A stretch of 64,000 nucleotides of DNA from Prevotella sp. (GTDB taxonomy: Bacteria; Bacteroidota; Bacteroidia; Bacteroidales; Bacteroidaceae): assembly GCA_017619755.1 (NCBI GenBank), contig JAFZRU010000037.1:49650-113649 (forward strand). Reading direction: 5' to 3'. The position numbers and the translations under genes are program-made. Under the pieces are notes generated by a model. The model was not told the DNA's origin. It made no database searches and saw only the letters and a program-made list of their open reading frames with translations. Numbering within the stretch: the stretch's first letter is position 1; each line of letters begins with the position of its first letter. This document shows, piece after piece, positions 35,659-48,149 of this stretch.

Positions 35659-36999
35659 ATGACATCGCTAACCATTGCTATCGTATTCGCATTCGTCGTA
35701 GGCTATCTTTGCATCGCCTTCGAGAGCAGTTTGAAAATCAACAAGGCAGCCATCGCCCTCCTCATGTGCGTGGGCACCTGGACCCTCTACATGCTCGACC
35801 CGGGCATCTACTTGGTCGGTCTTTCTGCCTCCGAGATTCCATTGCGGGTGAGCGAAATCCTCAAGGAGCACCTTGGTGAGACGGGCGAGACGCTCTTCTT
35901 CCTGATGGGTGCCATGACCATTGTGGAAATAGTGGACAAGAACGGCGGTTTCAACTTCGTCCGCGACATGTTGTCCACCACGAACAAACGCAAACTCTTG
36001 TGGCGCATCGCCTTCTTGACGTTCATCCTCTCCGCCATCCTCGACAACCTCACTACCAGCATTGTGATGATCATGGTGCTTCGCAAGTTGGTGAGCGACC
36101 GCAACGACCGCCTCATCTACGCCTCCCTCATCATCATCTCCGCCAACAGCGGCGGTGCCTTCTCGCCCATTGGCGACGTCACCACCATCATGTTGTGGAT
36201 CAAGGGAACCATCACCACGCAGGGTGTCATCAGGGAAATCTTCATCCCCTCCTTGGTGTCGATGGTCATCCCGGCGCTCATCCTGCAATACCACCTCAGT
36301 GGTGAGTTGGTCAAGCCCAAGAGCACAGGCAAACAAGAGGTTGTTGACCTTTTCACCAAGCGTCAGCGCACCACCATCTTCATCTTAGGCGTGGGTGGAC
36401 TGATGTTCGTTCCCATCTTCCGTTACCTCACCGACCTCCCCCCGTTCATGGGCATCTTGCTCATCCTCGGTATTCTTTGGGCAACCACGGAATTATTCTA
36501 CCGTGGCATCAACCCCAAGAACAAAGATACTTTCTCACGGCGCGTGTCGCATCTGTTAGGCAACATCGACATGGCCACGATTCTCTTCTTCCTCGGCATT
36601 CTCATGGCCGTGGCCTGCTTGGAAGAGGTGGGTGTGCTGACCGCCCTTGGCGAAAGTTTGGACAAGATGTCGGGCGGCAACCATTACCTTGTAACAGGTA
36701 TCATCGGTGTGTTGTCGAGCATCGTGGACAACGTGCCGTTGGTGGCTGGCTGCATGGGCATGTATCCGATAGCCGAGACAGGTGCCATGGCCGTTGACGG
36801 CATCTTCTGGCAGTTGCTGGCCTACTGCGCCGGCGTGGGCGGCTCGATGCTCATCATCGGCAGCGCGGCCGGCGTGGTGGTGATGGGCTTGGAGAAAATC
36901 ACCTTCGGTTGGTACATGCGCAAAATCACATGGATCGTCTTCGTGGGCTACTTGGCCGGCATGCTCAGCTACTGGCTCTTGGACACCTTCGTCTTCTAA
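35659..36999 (+). CDS. nhaD: Na+/H+ antiporter, NhaD family
   Basis: A 446-residue inner-membrane antiporter of the ion-transporter superfamily with about 12 hydrophobic segments. Characteristic blocks are SAILDNLTTSIVM, ISANSGGAFSPIGDVTTIMLW and, in the second half, SIVDNVPLVAG and GSAAGV, the inverted repeat halves that hold the transport Asp residues. It exports Na+ in exchange for protons and so maintains pH and sodium balance. It sits before a membrane pyrophosphatase gene, though a strong terminator separates them. Confidence 0.93.
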   Translation: MTSLTIAIVFAFVVGYLCIAFESSLKINKAAIALLMCVGTWTLYMLDPGIYLVGLSASEIPLRVSEILKEHLGETGETLFFLMGAMTIVEIVDKNGGFNFVRDMLSTTNKRKLLWRIAFLTFILSAILDNLTTSIVMIMVLRKLVSDRNDRLIYASLIIISANSGGAFSPIGDVTTIMLWIKGTITTQGVIREIFIPSLVSMVIPALILQYHLSGELVKPKSTGKQEVVDLFTKRQRTTIFILGVGGLMFVPIFRYLTDLPPFMGILLILGILWATTELFYRGINPKNKDTFSRRVSHLLGNIDMATILFFLGILMAVACLEEVGVLTALGESLDKMSGGNHYLVTGIIGVLSSIVDNVPLVAGCMGMYPIAETGAMAVDGIFWQLLAYCAGVGGSMLIIGSAAGVVVMGLEKITFGWYMRKITWIVFVGYLAGMLSYWLLDTFVF

Positions 37000-37011
37000 C
37001 CCACTTGTCAG

Positions 37012-37057
37012 CGAAAAGCGCCTCCCATGTCTCCATGGGAGGCGCTTTTCGTGTATG
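37012..37057 (+). terminator. Terminator of nhaD
   Basis: A perfect 18-bp stem (CGAAAAGCGCCTCCCATG and its complement) with loop TCTC begins 12 bases after the nhaD stop. Confidence 0.9.
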
Positions 37058-37168
37058 TCAGAGTGAAAAAAGTGCTATTTTTGTGAGGCAAAGCCAAAAA
37101 AACGCGGAAAAAAACGTTTGTTAACAAAAATTATTACGCTCCAAGCCCGATATTTTTTCAATTTGAAG

Positions 37169-37176
37169 TAATTTTG
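37169..37176 (+). promoter_or_regulatory. Promoter -7 box of hppA
   Basis: TAATTTTG lies 42 bases before the hppA start. A TTG at the right spacing is not clear. Confidence 0.55.
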
Positions 37177-37217
37177 CGTGTGAAATAGACAATTTCAATT
37201 TTTATATAAAAGTTAGT

Positions 37218-39419
37218 ATGATTATTCCTTACGTGTTTTGGCTTGTTCCCATTGCCTCGGTGTGCGCATTGGGCATGGCTTGGTATTTCTTCAAGCAGAT
37301 GATGCAAGAAGAAGAGGGCACACCCCGAATGGCAGAGATTGCCGAGTATGTACGCCGTGGCGCGATGGCTTATTTGAAACAGCAGTACCGCGTGGTGCTG
37401 ATTGTGTTCATCGTTCTGGCTCTCATTTTCTCCTTCATGGCATACGTGTTGAAGGTGCAGAACCCCTGGGTGCCTTTCGCCTTCCTCACCGGTGGTTTCT
37501 TCAGCGGCCTTGCAGGCTTCTTCGGAATGAAGACGGCAACCTACGCCTCCGCCCGTACGGCCAACGCCGCCCGTCGCAGCATGGACCGCGGCCTCCGCGT
37601 GGCCTTCCGCAGCGGAGCCGTGATGGGCTTGGTGGTGGTGGGCCTCGGCCTTCTCGACATCGCCCTTTGGTTCATCATCCTGAGCTATTTCTATCAAGAT
37701 GACCCGAAGATGCTGATTGTGATCACCACGACGATGCTTACATTCGGCATGGGCGCCTCCACCCAGGCATTGTTCGCCCGTGTGGGTGGCGGCATCTACA
37801 CGAAGGCAGCCGACGTGGGTGCCGACTTGGTAGGCAAGGTGGAGGCCAACATCCCTGAGGACGACCCCCGCAACCCCGCCACCATCGCCGACAACGTGGG
37901 CGACAACGTAGGCGACGTGGCCGGCATGGGCGCCGACTTGTACGAGAGCTACTGCGGCAGCATCCTCTCCACCGCCGCCCTTGGCGCCACCGCTTTCGCC
38001 ATGGACCCGACGATGCAGTTGAAAGCCGTCATCGCCCCGATGATCATCGCCGCCGTGGGCATCTTCCTCTCGCTGATAGGCATCTTCCTGGTACGCACGA
38101 AGGAAGGCGCCACGATGAAAGACCTGCTCCACTCCTTGGGCATCGGCACCAACGTGTCGGCCATCCTCATCGCCGTGGCTTCCTTTGTCATCCTCTACAT
38201 GCTTGGCATAGAGAACTGGGTGGGCGTGTCATTCTCCGTCATCACCGGCTTGGTGGCCGGCGTGATTATCGGCCAAGGCACCGAATACTACACCTCTCAC
38301 AGCTACAAGCCCACACAGAAAATCGCCGAGGCATCGCAGACCGGCTCCGCCACGGTGATTATCAAGGGTATCGGCACAGGTATGATTTCCACGATGATTC
38401 CCGTGGTGACCATCTCCATCGCCATCCTGCTGAGTTATCTTTGCGCCAACGGCTTCGACCTGTCGATGAATGCTGCCAGCATGTCGCACGGTCTCTATGG
38501 CATCGGCATCGCCGCCGTGGGCATGCTCTCCACCCTTGGCATCACCCTTGCCACCGACGCCTACGGCCCCATCGCCGACAATGCCGGTGGAAATGCTGAG
38601 ATGAGCGAGTTGGAGCCTGAGGTACGCAAGCGCACCGACGCCCTCGACGCCCTTGGCAACACCACCGCTGCCACCGGCAAGGGCTTCGCCATCGGCTCTG
38701 CCGCCCTGACCGCCCTGGCCCTGTTGGCCTCTTACGTGGAGGGGGTGAAGATAGCAATGGAGCGCACCGTTGACGCCGCTGGCAACTTCATATCTTCTTA
38801 CGGCACCATCAATCCTTCCTCAGCCACGATGTCCGACTTCATGAGCTACTTCCAAGTGAACTTGATGAACCCGAAAGTGCTTGTGGGCGCCTTCATCGGT
38901 GGCATGGCCGCCTTCCTGTTCTGCGGTCTGACCATGGGCGCCGTGGGTCGTGCAGCCCAGTCGATGGTGGAGGAGGTTCGCCGCCAGTTCCGCGAGATCA
39001 AGGGCATCCTCGAAGGTCAAGCCACTCCCGACTATGGCCGTTGCGTGGAGATTTCCACCCGCAGCGCCCAGCGTGAGATGATATTCCCCTCCCTTCTCGC
39101 CATCGCCATCCCCATCGTGGTGGGCATGCTGCTCGGCGTTGCCGGCGTGATGGGTCTTCTTGTGGGCGGACTGACTGCCGGCTTCACACTTGCCGTCTTT
39201 ATGGCCAATGCAGGTGGTGCCTGGGACAACGCCAAGAAGATGGTGGAGGAAGGCAATTTCGGCGGCAAGGGCTCAGCTTGCCACAAGGCCACGATTGTTG
39301 GCGACACGGTGGGCGACCCCTTCAAGGACACCTCCGGTCCGAGCCTCAACATCCTCATCAAACTGATGTCGATGGTGAGTATCGTGATGGCTGGCCTGAC
39401 CATTGCCTGCGGTATGTAA
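37218..39419 (+). CDS. hppA: Membrane pyrophosphatase, K+-dependent ion pump
   Basis: A 733-residue membrane protein with about 16 helices. The substrate motif DVGADLVGKVEANIPEDDP binds Mg-pyrophosphate, and ATIADNVGDNVGDVAGMGAD and DAYGPIADNAGG complete the active site. The potassium-site block GNTTAATGKGFAIGSA has Ala where K+-independent enzymes have Lys, which indicates the K+-dependent class. Members pump H+, Na+ or both, and relatives in Bacteroides are reported to move both. It salvages energy from biosynthetic pyrophosphate. It is monocistronic, with its own promoter and terminator. Confidence 0.95.
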   Translation: MIIPYVFWLVPIASVCALGMAWYFFKQMMQEEEGTPRMAEIAEYVRRGAMAYLKQQYRVVLIVFIVLALIFSFMAYVLKVQNPWVPFAFLTGGFFSGLAGFFGMKTATYASARTANAARRSMDRGLRVAFRSGAVMGLVVVGLGLLDIALWFIILSYFYQDDPKMLIVITTTMLTFGMGASTQALFARVGGGIYTKAADVGADLVGKVEANIPEDDPRNPATIADNVGDNVGDVAGMGADLYESYCGSILSTAALGATAFAMDPTMQLKAVIAPMIIAAVGIFLSLIGIFLVRTKEGATMKDLLHSLGIGTNVSAILIAVASFVILYMLGIENWVGVSFSVITGLVAGVIIGQGTEYYTSHSYKPTQKIAEASQTGSATVIIKGIGTGMISTMIPVVTISIAILLSYLCANGFDLSMNAASMSHGLYGIGIAAVGMLSTLGITLATDAYGPIADNAGGNAEMSELEPEVRKRTDALDALGNTTAATGKGFAIGSAALTALALLASYVEGVKIAMERTVDAAGNFISSYGTINPSSATMSDFMSYFQVNLMNPKVLVGAFIGGMAAFLFCGLTMGAVGRAAQSMVEEVRRQFREIKGILEGQATPDYGRCVEISTRSAQREMIFPSLLAIAIPIVVGMLLGVAGVMGLLVGGLTAGFTLAVFMANAGGAWDNAKKMVEEGNFGGKGSACHKATIVGDTVGDPFKDTSGPSLNILIKLMSMVSIVMAGLTIACGM

Positions 39420-39443
39420 TTTGCTTCCCATAACACTTGTAGC

Positions 39444-39488
39444 CAAAGACCTTGGAGTACCATATATGCTCCAAGGTCTTTGACTTTT
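39444..39488 (+). terminator. Terminator of hppA
   Basis: CAAAGACCTTGGAG and CTCCAAGGTCTTTG form a 14-bp perfect stem around an 11-base loop, followed by ACTTTTT. Confidence 0.85.
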
Positions 39489-39587
39489 TCAGTCGTTTTA
39501 CTCTTCTCATAAGCCATCAAAATGTTGTCAGTTTGCTGTTTTAACAAAAATTACCATTCCATTTGAGCATAATAAGCGGAATAGTTG

Positions 39588-39595
39588 TAATTTTG
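39588..39595 (+). promoter_or_regulatory. Promoter -7 box of the small Ser/His-rich protein gene
   Basis: TAATTTTG, with TTG at 39563-39565, a spacing of 22 bases that is slightly long. The leader is about 85 bases. Confidence 0.5.
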
Positions 39596-39685
39596 CACAC
39601 AAAATACAAAAACCTTTTGCATATCGTCTTTCACACTTGAACAATCTCAGGTTGATTTTCAGGCAGAAAGCACAAATGGATATGC

Positions 39686-39985
39686 ATGGAAAAAACAAAT
39701 GAAACAATGAGCATCCCCGACAATTACAAGAGCGGTTCATCCCATGGCAGTTCATCCTCCCATGGCAGTTCGTCTTCGCATAGCAGCCATCACCACCACA
39801 GCGGCAAGAAAAAGAGGAAACACATGGATGACTCCGACCGCTTCAAAAAGCATGGATTGACATCCATCCGTCGTCGCAGAATTATGAGCAAATTCCTTTG
39901 GTGGCTATTAGTGCTGGCCGCAATAGCGGTTGTTGTCGCTGCCATCATTGTCTATACCCAAGTACCGGTGACAAAATACAAATAA
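39686..39985 (+). CDS. Small Ser/His-rich single-pass membrane protein
   Basis: A 99-residue protein of unknown function. Residues about 15-40 are almost only Ser, His and Gly, followed by a Lys/Arg-rich stretch (GKKKRKHM, later IRRRRIMSK). A single membrane helix lies near the C-terminus (FLWWLLVLAAIAVVVAAIIV) and a short tail ends it. By the positive-inside rule the His-rich N-terminus faces the cytoplasm. The His/Ser tract could bind metal or phosphate, but this is speculation. The start could also be the ATG at 39707. It is isolated, between two terminators. Confidence 0.7.
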   Translation: MEKTNETMSIPDNYKSGSSHGSSSSHGSSSSHSSHHHHSGKKKRKHMDDSDRFKKHGLTSIRRRRIMSKFLWWLLVLAAIAVVVAAIIVYTQVPVTKYK

Positions 39986-40029
39986 CATCGGACACATTCT
40001 CAAACAAGACGCACATTTTCCATAATTGG

Positions 40030-40063
40030 CAAAAGGCCAAGGGCGCATCCCTTGGCCTTTTGT
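40030..40063. terminator. Bidirectional terminator
   Basis: CAAAAGGCCAAGGG and CCCTTGGCCTTTTG form a 14-bp perfect stem around CGCAT, lying between the small membrane protein gene and the convergent GH43 gene. Confidence 0.85.
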
Positions 40064-40085
40064 TGTGTTGTGGCTTCTTTCTCGC

Positions 40086-41738
40086 TTATTTGCTCACTCT
40101 GAACCAGTCAGCCTCTATCCATCCCCTGTCGGTGTTGCCCGCTGGCTCCACGCTGACGAAACCCATCTTCGCCCCAATCCATTTTCCTTCCTTCATAGTA
40201 AAAGGTTCTCCGGCATCCTTGAATTTCTTTCCATCGAGACTATAGGCGAACTTGCAAATGCCGTTATCGACAGTCATTCTGAGGAAGATGTCGAGGTGTA
40301 TTCCCGGCTTGTAGTCCACCTTGTCTTCCGCTGTGGGCTTGAGGGTGGCGATGTCGATGGTCGCCTCCGGCTTGTTCTTGTCAGCCGCCTTGCACGTCAC
40401 CCTTTGGAGTATGAATTCCTTCCCCACCCTCTTGGCCATGAGTGCGGAGTAGTCGAGGCCCTGCATGATGATGCCCGCCGACTGGTTGTCGGCTTTCGAC
40501 GTGATGCGCACCTTCGCTGTGGCGGTAAACTTGTCGGCCGGTGTTTTCTGCAAAAGCATGTTGGGCACGTCCCACATGTTGGGAGCCTGCAGGTCGTGCT
40601 TGAAATTGAAGATGCGGAAGGTGCCGAAGGTGGTGGGCATGCCAAAAGTCTGGTCGTAGTTGGCCTGCCACTGCCATTGCAGCCCCATTTTGGGTTGGTC
40701 GAACTCATCGCCCTCCACAGGATTGACCACCTTCCAAGGTGTACTCGTCTTGGGTTTCTTGTAAGTGGTCACCGGCTCGCCGCAATAGTCGCCGTCCTTG
40801 TCCACGCCCATGACAGGCCAGTTGTCCTTCCATGTCACGGGTTGCAAGTGCACCACCCTCCCATAACATTCCTTGTCTTGGAAATGCAAGAACCAGTCCT
40901 CCCCCATGGGCGTGCGCACCCATCCTCCCTGATGGGGGCCGTTCACCTTGGTGGTTCCTTGTGCCAGCACCACCTTGGCCTCGTAAGGCCCGTAAGGCGA
41001 CTTGGAGCGCATGGCGAGTTGGAAGCCGGTGGGCACTCCACCAGCCGGACACATGATCCAATACCATCCCTCCCTTTTGTAGAATTTCGGTCCCTCGCAA
41101 GTGCGGTTCTCCGTTCCGTTGCCATCAAAGACGATGACCGGCTGAGAGATGGGCTTCGTGCCATCAGGTGTCATCTCCCTGACCGTGAGTACGGATGCAA
41201 ATCTTGCCCGGCTGTTGGCCCATCCGTTGACGAGGTAGCATCTTCCGTCCTCATCCCACAATGGACAGGTGTCAATCATCCCTTTCCCCGGTATGACGCA
41301 GAGAGGTTCGCTCCAATCCCCCGCTGGGTCCTTTGTCTTCACCATGAAGACCCCATAGTCGGGGTCGCCCCAGTAGATGTAAAACTCCCCGTTGTGGTAC
41401 CTGATGCTTGGTGCCCATATGCCGTTTCCATGGCTTGGCTTGTCAAACTCATCCTTGGGTTGGAGTTCCTTGACGGCATGCCCGATGAGTTCCCAGTTGA
41501 CCAAATCCTTTGAATGGAGGATGGGCAGCCCCGGAATGCATTGGAAAGAGCTGGCGGTGAGGTAATAGTCTTCCCCTGCGACACAGACATCGGGGTCGCT
41601 GTAATCGGCGTTGATGACCGGGTTGGTGTACGTTCCGTCTCCATTGTCCGGCGACCACACCTTTGAGTGGTAGTCGCCCTGTGCCTGCAATGCCACGGCG
41701 AACATCAGCAGGAGCGTTGTTTCAATTAGTTTTTTCAT
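40086..41738 (-). CDS. Exported glycoside hydrolase family 43, beta-xylosidase/arabinofuranosidase-like
   Basis: A 550-residue two-domain enzyme with signal peptide MKKLIETTLLLMFAVALQAQ. The propeller domain (about 35-310) shows the GH43 residues: Asp in NADYSDPDV, Asp in KGMIDTCPL and Glu in RTCEGPKF. The C-terminal domain (about 345-548, from GDEFDQPKMGLQWQWQ on) is the concanavalin-like beta-sandwich of the GH43/beta-xylosidase C2 type, which lends a loop to the active site. It probably releases xylose or arabinose from hemicellulose fragments in the periplasm. No promoter box was identified in the 36 bases before it, so it may be read from the upstream ATP-grasp-like gene. Confidence 0.9.
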   Translation of the reverse strand: MKKLIETTLLLMFAVALQAQGDYHSKVWSPDNGDGTYTNPVINADYSDPDVCVAGEDYYLTASSFQCIPGLPILHSKDLVNWELIGHAVKELQPKDEFDKPSHGNGIWAPSIRYHNGEFYIYWGDPDYGVFMVKTKDPAGDWSEPLCVIPGKGMIDTCPLWDEDGRCYLVNGWANSRARFASVLTVREMTPDGTKPISQPVIVFDGNGTENRTCEGPKFYKREGWYWIMCPAGGVPTGFQLAMRSKSPYGPYEAKVVLAQGTTKVNGPHQGGWVRTPMGEDWFLHFQDKECYGRVVHLQPVTWKDNWPVMGVDKDGDYCGEPVTTYKKPKTSTPWKVVNPVEGDEFDQPKMGLQWQWQANYDQTFGMPTTFGTFRIFNFKHDLQAPNMWDVPNMLLQKTPADKFTATAKVRITSKADNQSAGIIMQGLDYSALMAKRVGKEFILQRVTCKAADKNKPEATIDIATLKPTAEDKVDYKPGIHLDIFLRMTVDNGICKFAYSLDGKKFKDAGEPFTMKEGKWIGAKMGFVSVEPAGNTDRGWIEADWFRVSK

Positions 41739-41774
41739 TGTTTGTTATGTAATTGAGGTTGAATGTATTCCTAT

Positions 41775-42833
41775 TTATGTCAACACGAGCCGGCATTCCG
41801 TATTCCGACATTCCACCGCCATGGTCTTAAAACATCCTATGGTGCGCTTCGCCACGCTGATGGCCGCCATCCCCATGGTCCGCCTGACATTGACCTCCAC
41901 ACATGGATGCACGTACCTCGTGCCTTCTTTTTCCACCACCATCATGTCCACGCCAATGGGTCCAGTGTATGTGTCACACATCCGTCCCAACAAACTCTCC
42001 AAAGCCGGGACGAGTGCGAGCACGTCGTCGCTGCCCGTCTCCCTCCTCAGCACGCCCCACTTCTCCTCCTCAGGAGCCAAACTGTTGCCAAGATAAGCCC
42101 CTCGGTTGGTGAGGAAGAGCGAGAGTCCGGCGAACACCGCCTTCTTTCCTCCGTATGCATGGAACTCCATGGCGAAGTCCATCACCTTGTCGTAAAGAGG
42201 CTCCACGATGATGCTCCCCTGCCTGAGGATGACGTTTCTGACGAATGATGCGAGGTTGGGGTCTTCCAGGTTCTCCACAAATCTCACACCCCTTCCGCTG
42301 CTGCTCCAAGGAGCTTTCACCACCGCCCTTCCCCATCGTTCCATCCATTGCCACGCATCCTCCATGCTCCTCGCCTCCTTCCGCTCGCCAATGGTGGCGG
42401 GCAAGTCTCGGACAAGACAATCCAAAAGGGCGACAGTGGAGTTTCTGTGCGAGAGTTTTCTCACCTTGTCCACCTGCTCCTTGGAGGGCAGCAATTCCTC
42501 GTCAAATCCCGCCTTGAGCAAGGTGTGCCTCAGCGAAGCATCCCATCCCCATGGTTCAACTTGCAGTTGGCCTTGCCAGCCTCTTGCCAGCAACCCCAAG
42601 TGCTTCCCTTCGCAAAACACCACCTTTGGCAGATGGCATGCGAATCGCCGTGCTTCCCTTTCCGCCACCTCCACATCGTCCACAAGCACCATGTCGCCCT
42701 CCGTCGCCCAGAAAGCCGGTATGAAGCCCAGCCCTTTTCGCATGCTCATGGCCGCCGCCGGTGGTGTGAATCCCTCCTTTCCGTATGCCAGTGCCAAGTC
42801 ATGCTCCGGATTGAAAATGTGGATGATTCCCAT
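41775..42833 (-). CDS. ATP-grasp-like protein of unknown substrate
   Basis: A 352-residue cytoplasmic protein. The segment AVVKAPWSSSGRGVRFV (near residue 170) has the Lys and glycine-rich loop of ATP-grasp enzymes, and VEVNVRRTMGMAA near the C-terminus supplies the Glu-x-Asn metal site. The N-terminus IFNPEHDLALA is a conserved phrase of this Bacteroidales family. ATP-grasp enzymes ligate a carboxylate to an amine or similar group. The substrate here is unknown. It lies 36 bases upstream of the GH43 gene, but a functional link is doubtful. Confidence 0.7.
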   Translation of the reverse strand: MGIIHIFNPEHDLALAYGKEGFTPPAAAMSMRKGLGFIPAFWATEGDMVLVDDVEVAEREARRFACHLPKVVFCEGKHLGLLARGWQGQLQVEPWGWDASLRHTLLKAGFDEELLPSKEQVDKVRKLSHRNSTVALLDCLVRDLPATIGERKEARSMEDAWQWMERWGRAVVKAPWSSSGRGVRFVENLEDPNLASFVRNVILRQGSIIVEPLYDKVMDFAMEFHAYGGKKAVFAGLSLFLTNRGAYLGNSLAPEEEKWGVLRRETGSDDVLALVPALESLLGRMCDTYTGPIGVDMMVVEKEGTRYVHPCVEVNVRRTMGMAAISVAKRTIGCFKTMAVECRNTECRLVLT

Positions 42834-42883
42834 TTCTTTGTCTGTTTTCAGGGTTGAAGAGGTGTGAATCTGTAATTTGGATG

Positions 42884-42915
42884 CAAAAATAACAAAAATT
42901 TCTCATATTTTGCAA
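42884..42915 (-). promoter_or_regulatory. Promoter of the ATP-grasp-like gene
   Basis: TTG (42915-42913), 21 bases, TATTTTTG (42891-42884) on the minus strand. It is back to back with the promoter of the AAA ATPase gene. The two -33 elements are about 10 bases apart. Confidence 0.6.
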
Positions 42916-42923
42916 ACTTGACT

Positions 42924-42953
42924 TTGCAATTTAAGAAAAAAGTATTATCTTTG
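42924..42953 (+). promoter_or_regulatory. Promoter of the AAA ATPase gene
   Basis: TTG (42924-42926), 19 bases, TATCTTTG (42946-42953), a full match. It lies inside the longest open frame and moves the real start to 42978. Confidence 0.75.
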
Positions 42954-42977
42954 CCGAATAATCGTGACGCAAGTCGC

Positions 42978-44234
42978 ATGAGCAGTTTGTTTGATGGAAT
43001 AGCGTCATGGTTGAATGTCAATAAAAGAGAAATCCAACGGTTCAATATGGAAGCCTTTTTCCGCACTCACACCTACCTTGTGGAGCATACCTCCGCCTTA
43101 GTCCGTCGCGACCTGATGGACGAGATAGACTGGAGCGACCGCCTGATAGGCATCAAGGGCACCCGTGGTGTGGGAAAGACCACCTTCCTCCTTCAGTATG
43201 CCGGCGAGCACTTTGGCTCCCACGACCGCCAATGCCTCTATGTGAATATGAACAATTTCTATTTCCAAGAGCATGGCATCGAGGAGTTTGCTGGAGAGTT
43301 CTACCGCAATGGCGGCAAGGTTTTATTGGTGGACCAGGTTTTCAAGCAACACAACTGGAGCGAAGGTCTTCGCAAGTGCTATGACAGCTACCCCGGCCTT
43401 CACATCGTGTTCACCGGTTCGAGCGTGATGCGGCTGAAGGAGGAGAACCCCGAGCTCAACGGCATCGTGAAGAGCTACAACCTTCGCGGCTTCTCCTTCC
43501 GTGAGTTTCTCAACTTGCAGACAGGTAACCATTTCCGTGCATACACATTAGATGAGATATTGGAAGGACATGAGCATATCATCAAGGAGATATTGCCCAA
43601 GGCGCGTCCCCAGGATTATTTCCAACCCTATCTCCACCATGGGTTCTACCCGTTTTTCCAGGAGCGTCGCAACTATTCCGAGAACCTTCTTAAGACGATG
43701 AACATGATGACAGAAGTGGACATCTTGCTCATCAAGCAGATAGAATTGAAATACCTCACGCGCATCAAGCGCCTGTTCTACGAGCTGGCCGTTGACGGTC
43801 CCAAGACTCCCAATGTGAGCCAGTTGGCGATGGACATTGACACGAGCCGCGCCACGGTGATGAACTACATCAAGTATCTGGCCGACGCCCGTTTGATCAA
43901 CATGATTTACCCCAAGGGCCAGTATTTTCCCAAGAAACCATCGAAGGTGATGCTTCACAATCCCAACCTGATGTACGCCATCTACCCGAGCAAGGTGGAG
44001 CAACAAGATGTGATGGAGACATTCTTCGTGAACTCCTTGTGGAAAGACCACAAAGTCAACCAATCGAACCACGAGAGCACCTACCTTGTTGATGGCCACC
44101 ACCGTTTCTGTGTGTGCGACGCACAGAATCCTCCCGTCAAGCGCCTTCCTCCAGAGACGGTGTATGCCCGTTACAACACCGAGGTGGGCAAGGGAAACCT
44201 CCTTCCATTGTGGTTGTTTGGTTTCCTCTATTAA
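42978..44234 (+). CDS. AAA ATPase with DUF4143-like C-terminus
   Basis: A 418-residue ATPase. Walker A is GTRGVGKTT (near residue 60), Walker B is GGKVLLVDQV, and the sensor region is HIVFTGSS. After the ATPase (about residues 40-210) a winged-helix-like segment (NVSQLAMDIDTSRATVMNYI) and a DUF4143-type region (DARLINMIYPKGQY) follow, as in the AAA_14 family. No partner gene is adjacent. Such proteins are abundant in Bacteroidales and their role is unclear. The start MSSLFDG at 42978 was chosen because the promoter lies just before it, whereas the ATG at 42918 precedes the promoter. Confidence 0.85.
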   Translation: MSSLFDGIASWLNVNKREIQRFNMEAFFRTHTYLVEHTSALVRRDLMDEIDWSDRLIGIKGTRGVGKTTFLLQYAGEHFGSHDRQCLYVNMNNFYFQEHGIEEFAGEFYRNGGKVLLVDQVFKQHNWSEGLRKCYDSYPGLHIVFTGSSVMRLKEENPELNGIVKSYNLRGFSFREFLNLQTGNHFRAYTLDEILEGHEHIIKEILPKARPQDYFQPYLHHGFYPFFQERRNYSENLLKTMNMMTEVDILLIKQIELKYLTRIKRLFYELAVDGPKTPNVSQLAMDIDTSRATVMNYIKYLADARLINMIYPKGQYFPKKPSKVMLHNPNLMYAIYPSKVEQQDVMETFFVNSLWKDHKVNQSNHESTYLVDGHHRFCVCDAQNPPVKRLPPETVYARYNTEVGKGNLLPLWLFGFLY

Positions 44235-44274
44235 ACAAGAGCGCAAGCATTACACAAACATAATAATTATTTAA

Positions 44275-47860
<3,586 letters not shown>

Positions 47861-47885
47861 GCCTTCACCTCTTCTATATTATCTT

Positions 47886-47916
47886 TCCCGCCAGCAAATT
47901 TGCTGGCGGGATTTTT
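47886..47916 (+). terminator. Terminator of nifJ
   Basis: The perfect palindrome CCCGCCAGCAAATTTGCTGGCGGG (12 bases per arm, with the innermost pairs forming the loop) is followed by ATTTTT, 26 bases after the stop. Confidence 0.9.
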
Positions 47917-48062
47917 AATCATCCACCAAAACCCATCAGTCACTCCCATTCAGCACGGTTGGCAACAGGAACATGCTCACATCCACCCTGTCCTCCACCG
48001 CACCAATGATACCACAAAAGAAAAAAATAGCACAAATCCTTTTTTATTATAACTATAATTAT

Positions 48063-48070
48063 TATATTTG
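48063..48070 (+). promoter_or_regulatory. Promoter -7 box of the TonB-type gene
   Basis: TATATTTG lies 80 bases before the chosen start at 48150. The intergenic stretch 47917-48149 is otherwise without recognisable content. An AAAGGAG, unusual for this genome, lies at about 48132-48138. Confidence 0.55.
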
Positions 48071-48149
48071 CAATAAAATTGTATGCCGTGGATATACCTA
48101 CTATAAAAGTATGCTAAAAGAAAATGGAGTGAAAGGAGAAATACTGACA

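Noticed and set aside
37158-38132. Minus-strand frame (324 residues) opposite hppA
   Set aside because: Its His/Gly/Ala-rich translation reflects the repetitive codons of the pyrophosphatase and it has no promoter.
40026-41513. Long plus-strand frame (495 residues) across the GH43 gene
   Set aside because: It lies antisense to a gene with clear GH43 catalytic residues and signal peptide. Its translation shows no domain, as expected for a G/C-rich shadow frame.
48061-48149. Longer N-terminus of the TonB-type protein
   Set aside because: The extra residues are translated from A/T-rich sequence around the promoter. The paralogue begins at the equivalent of 48150.
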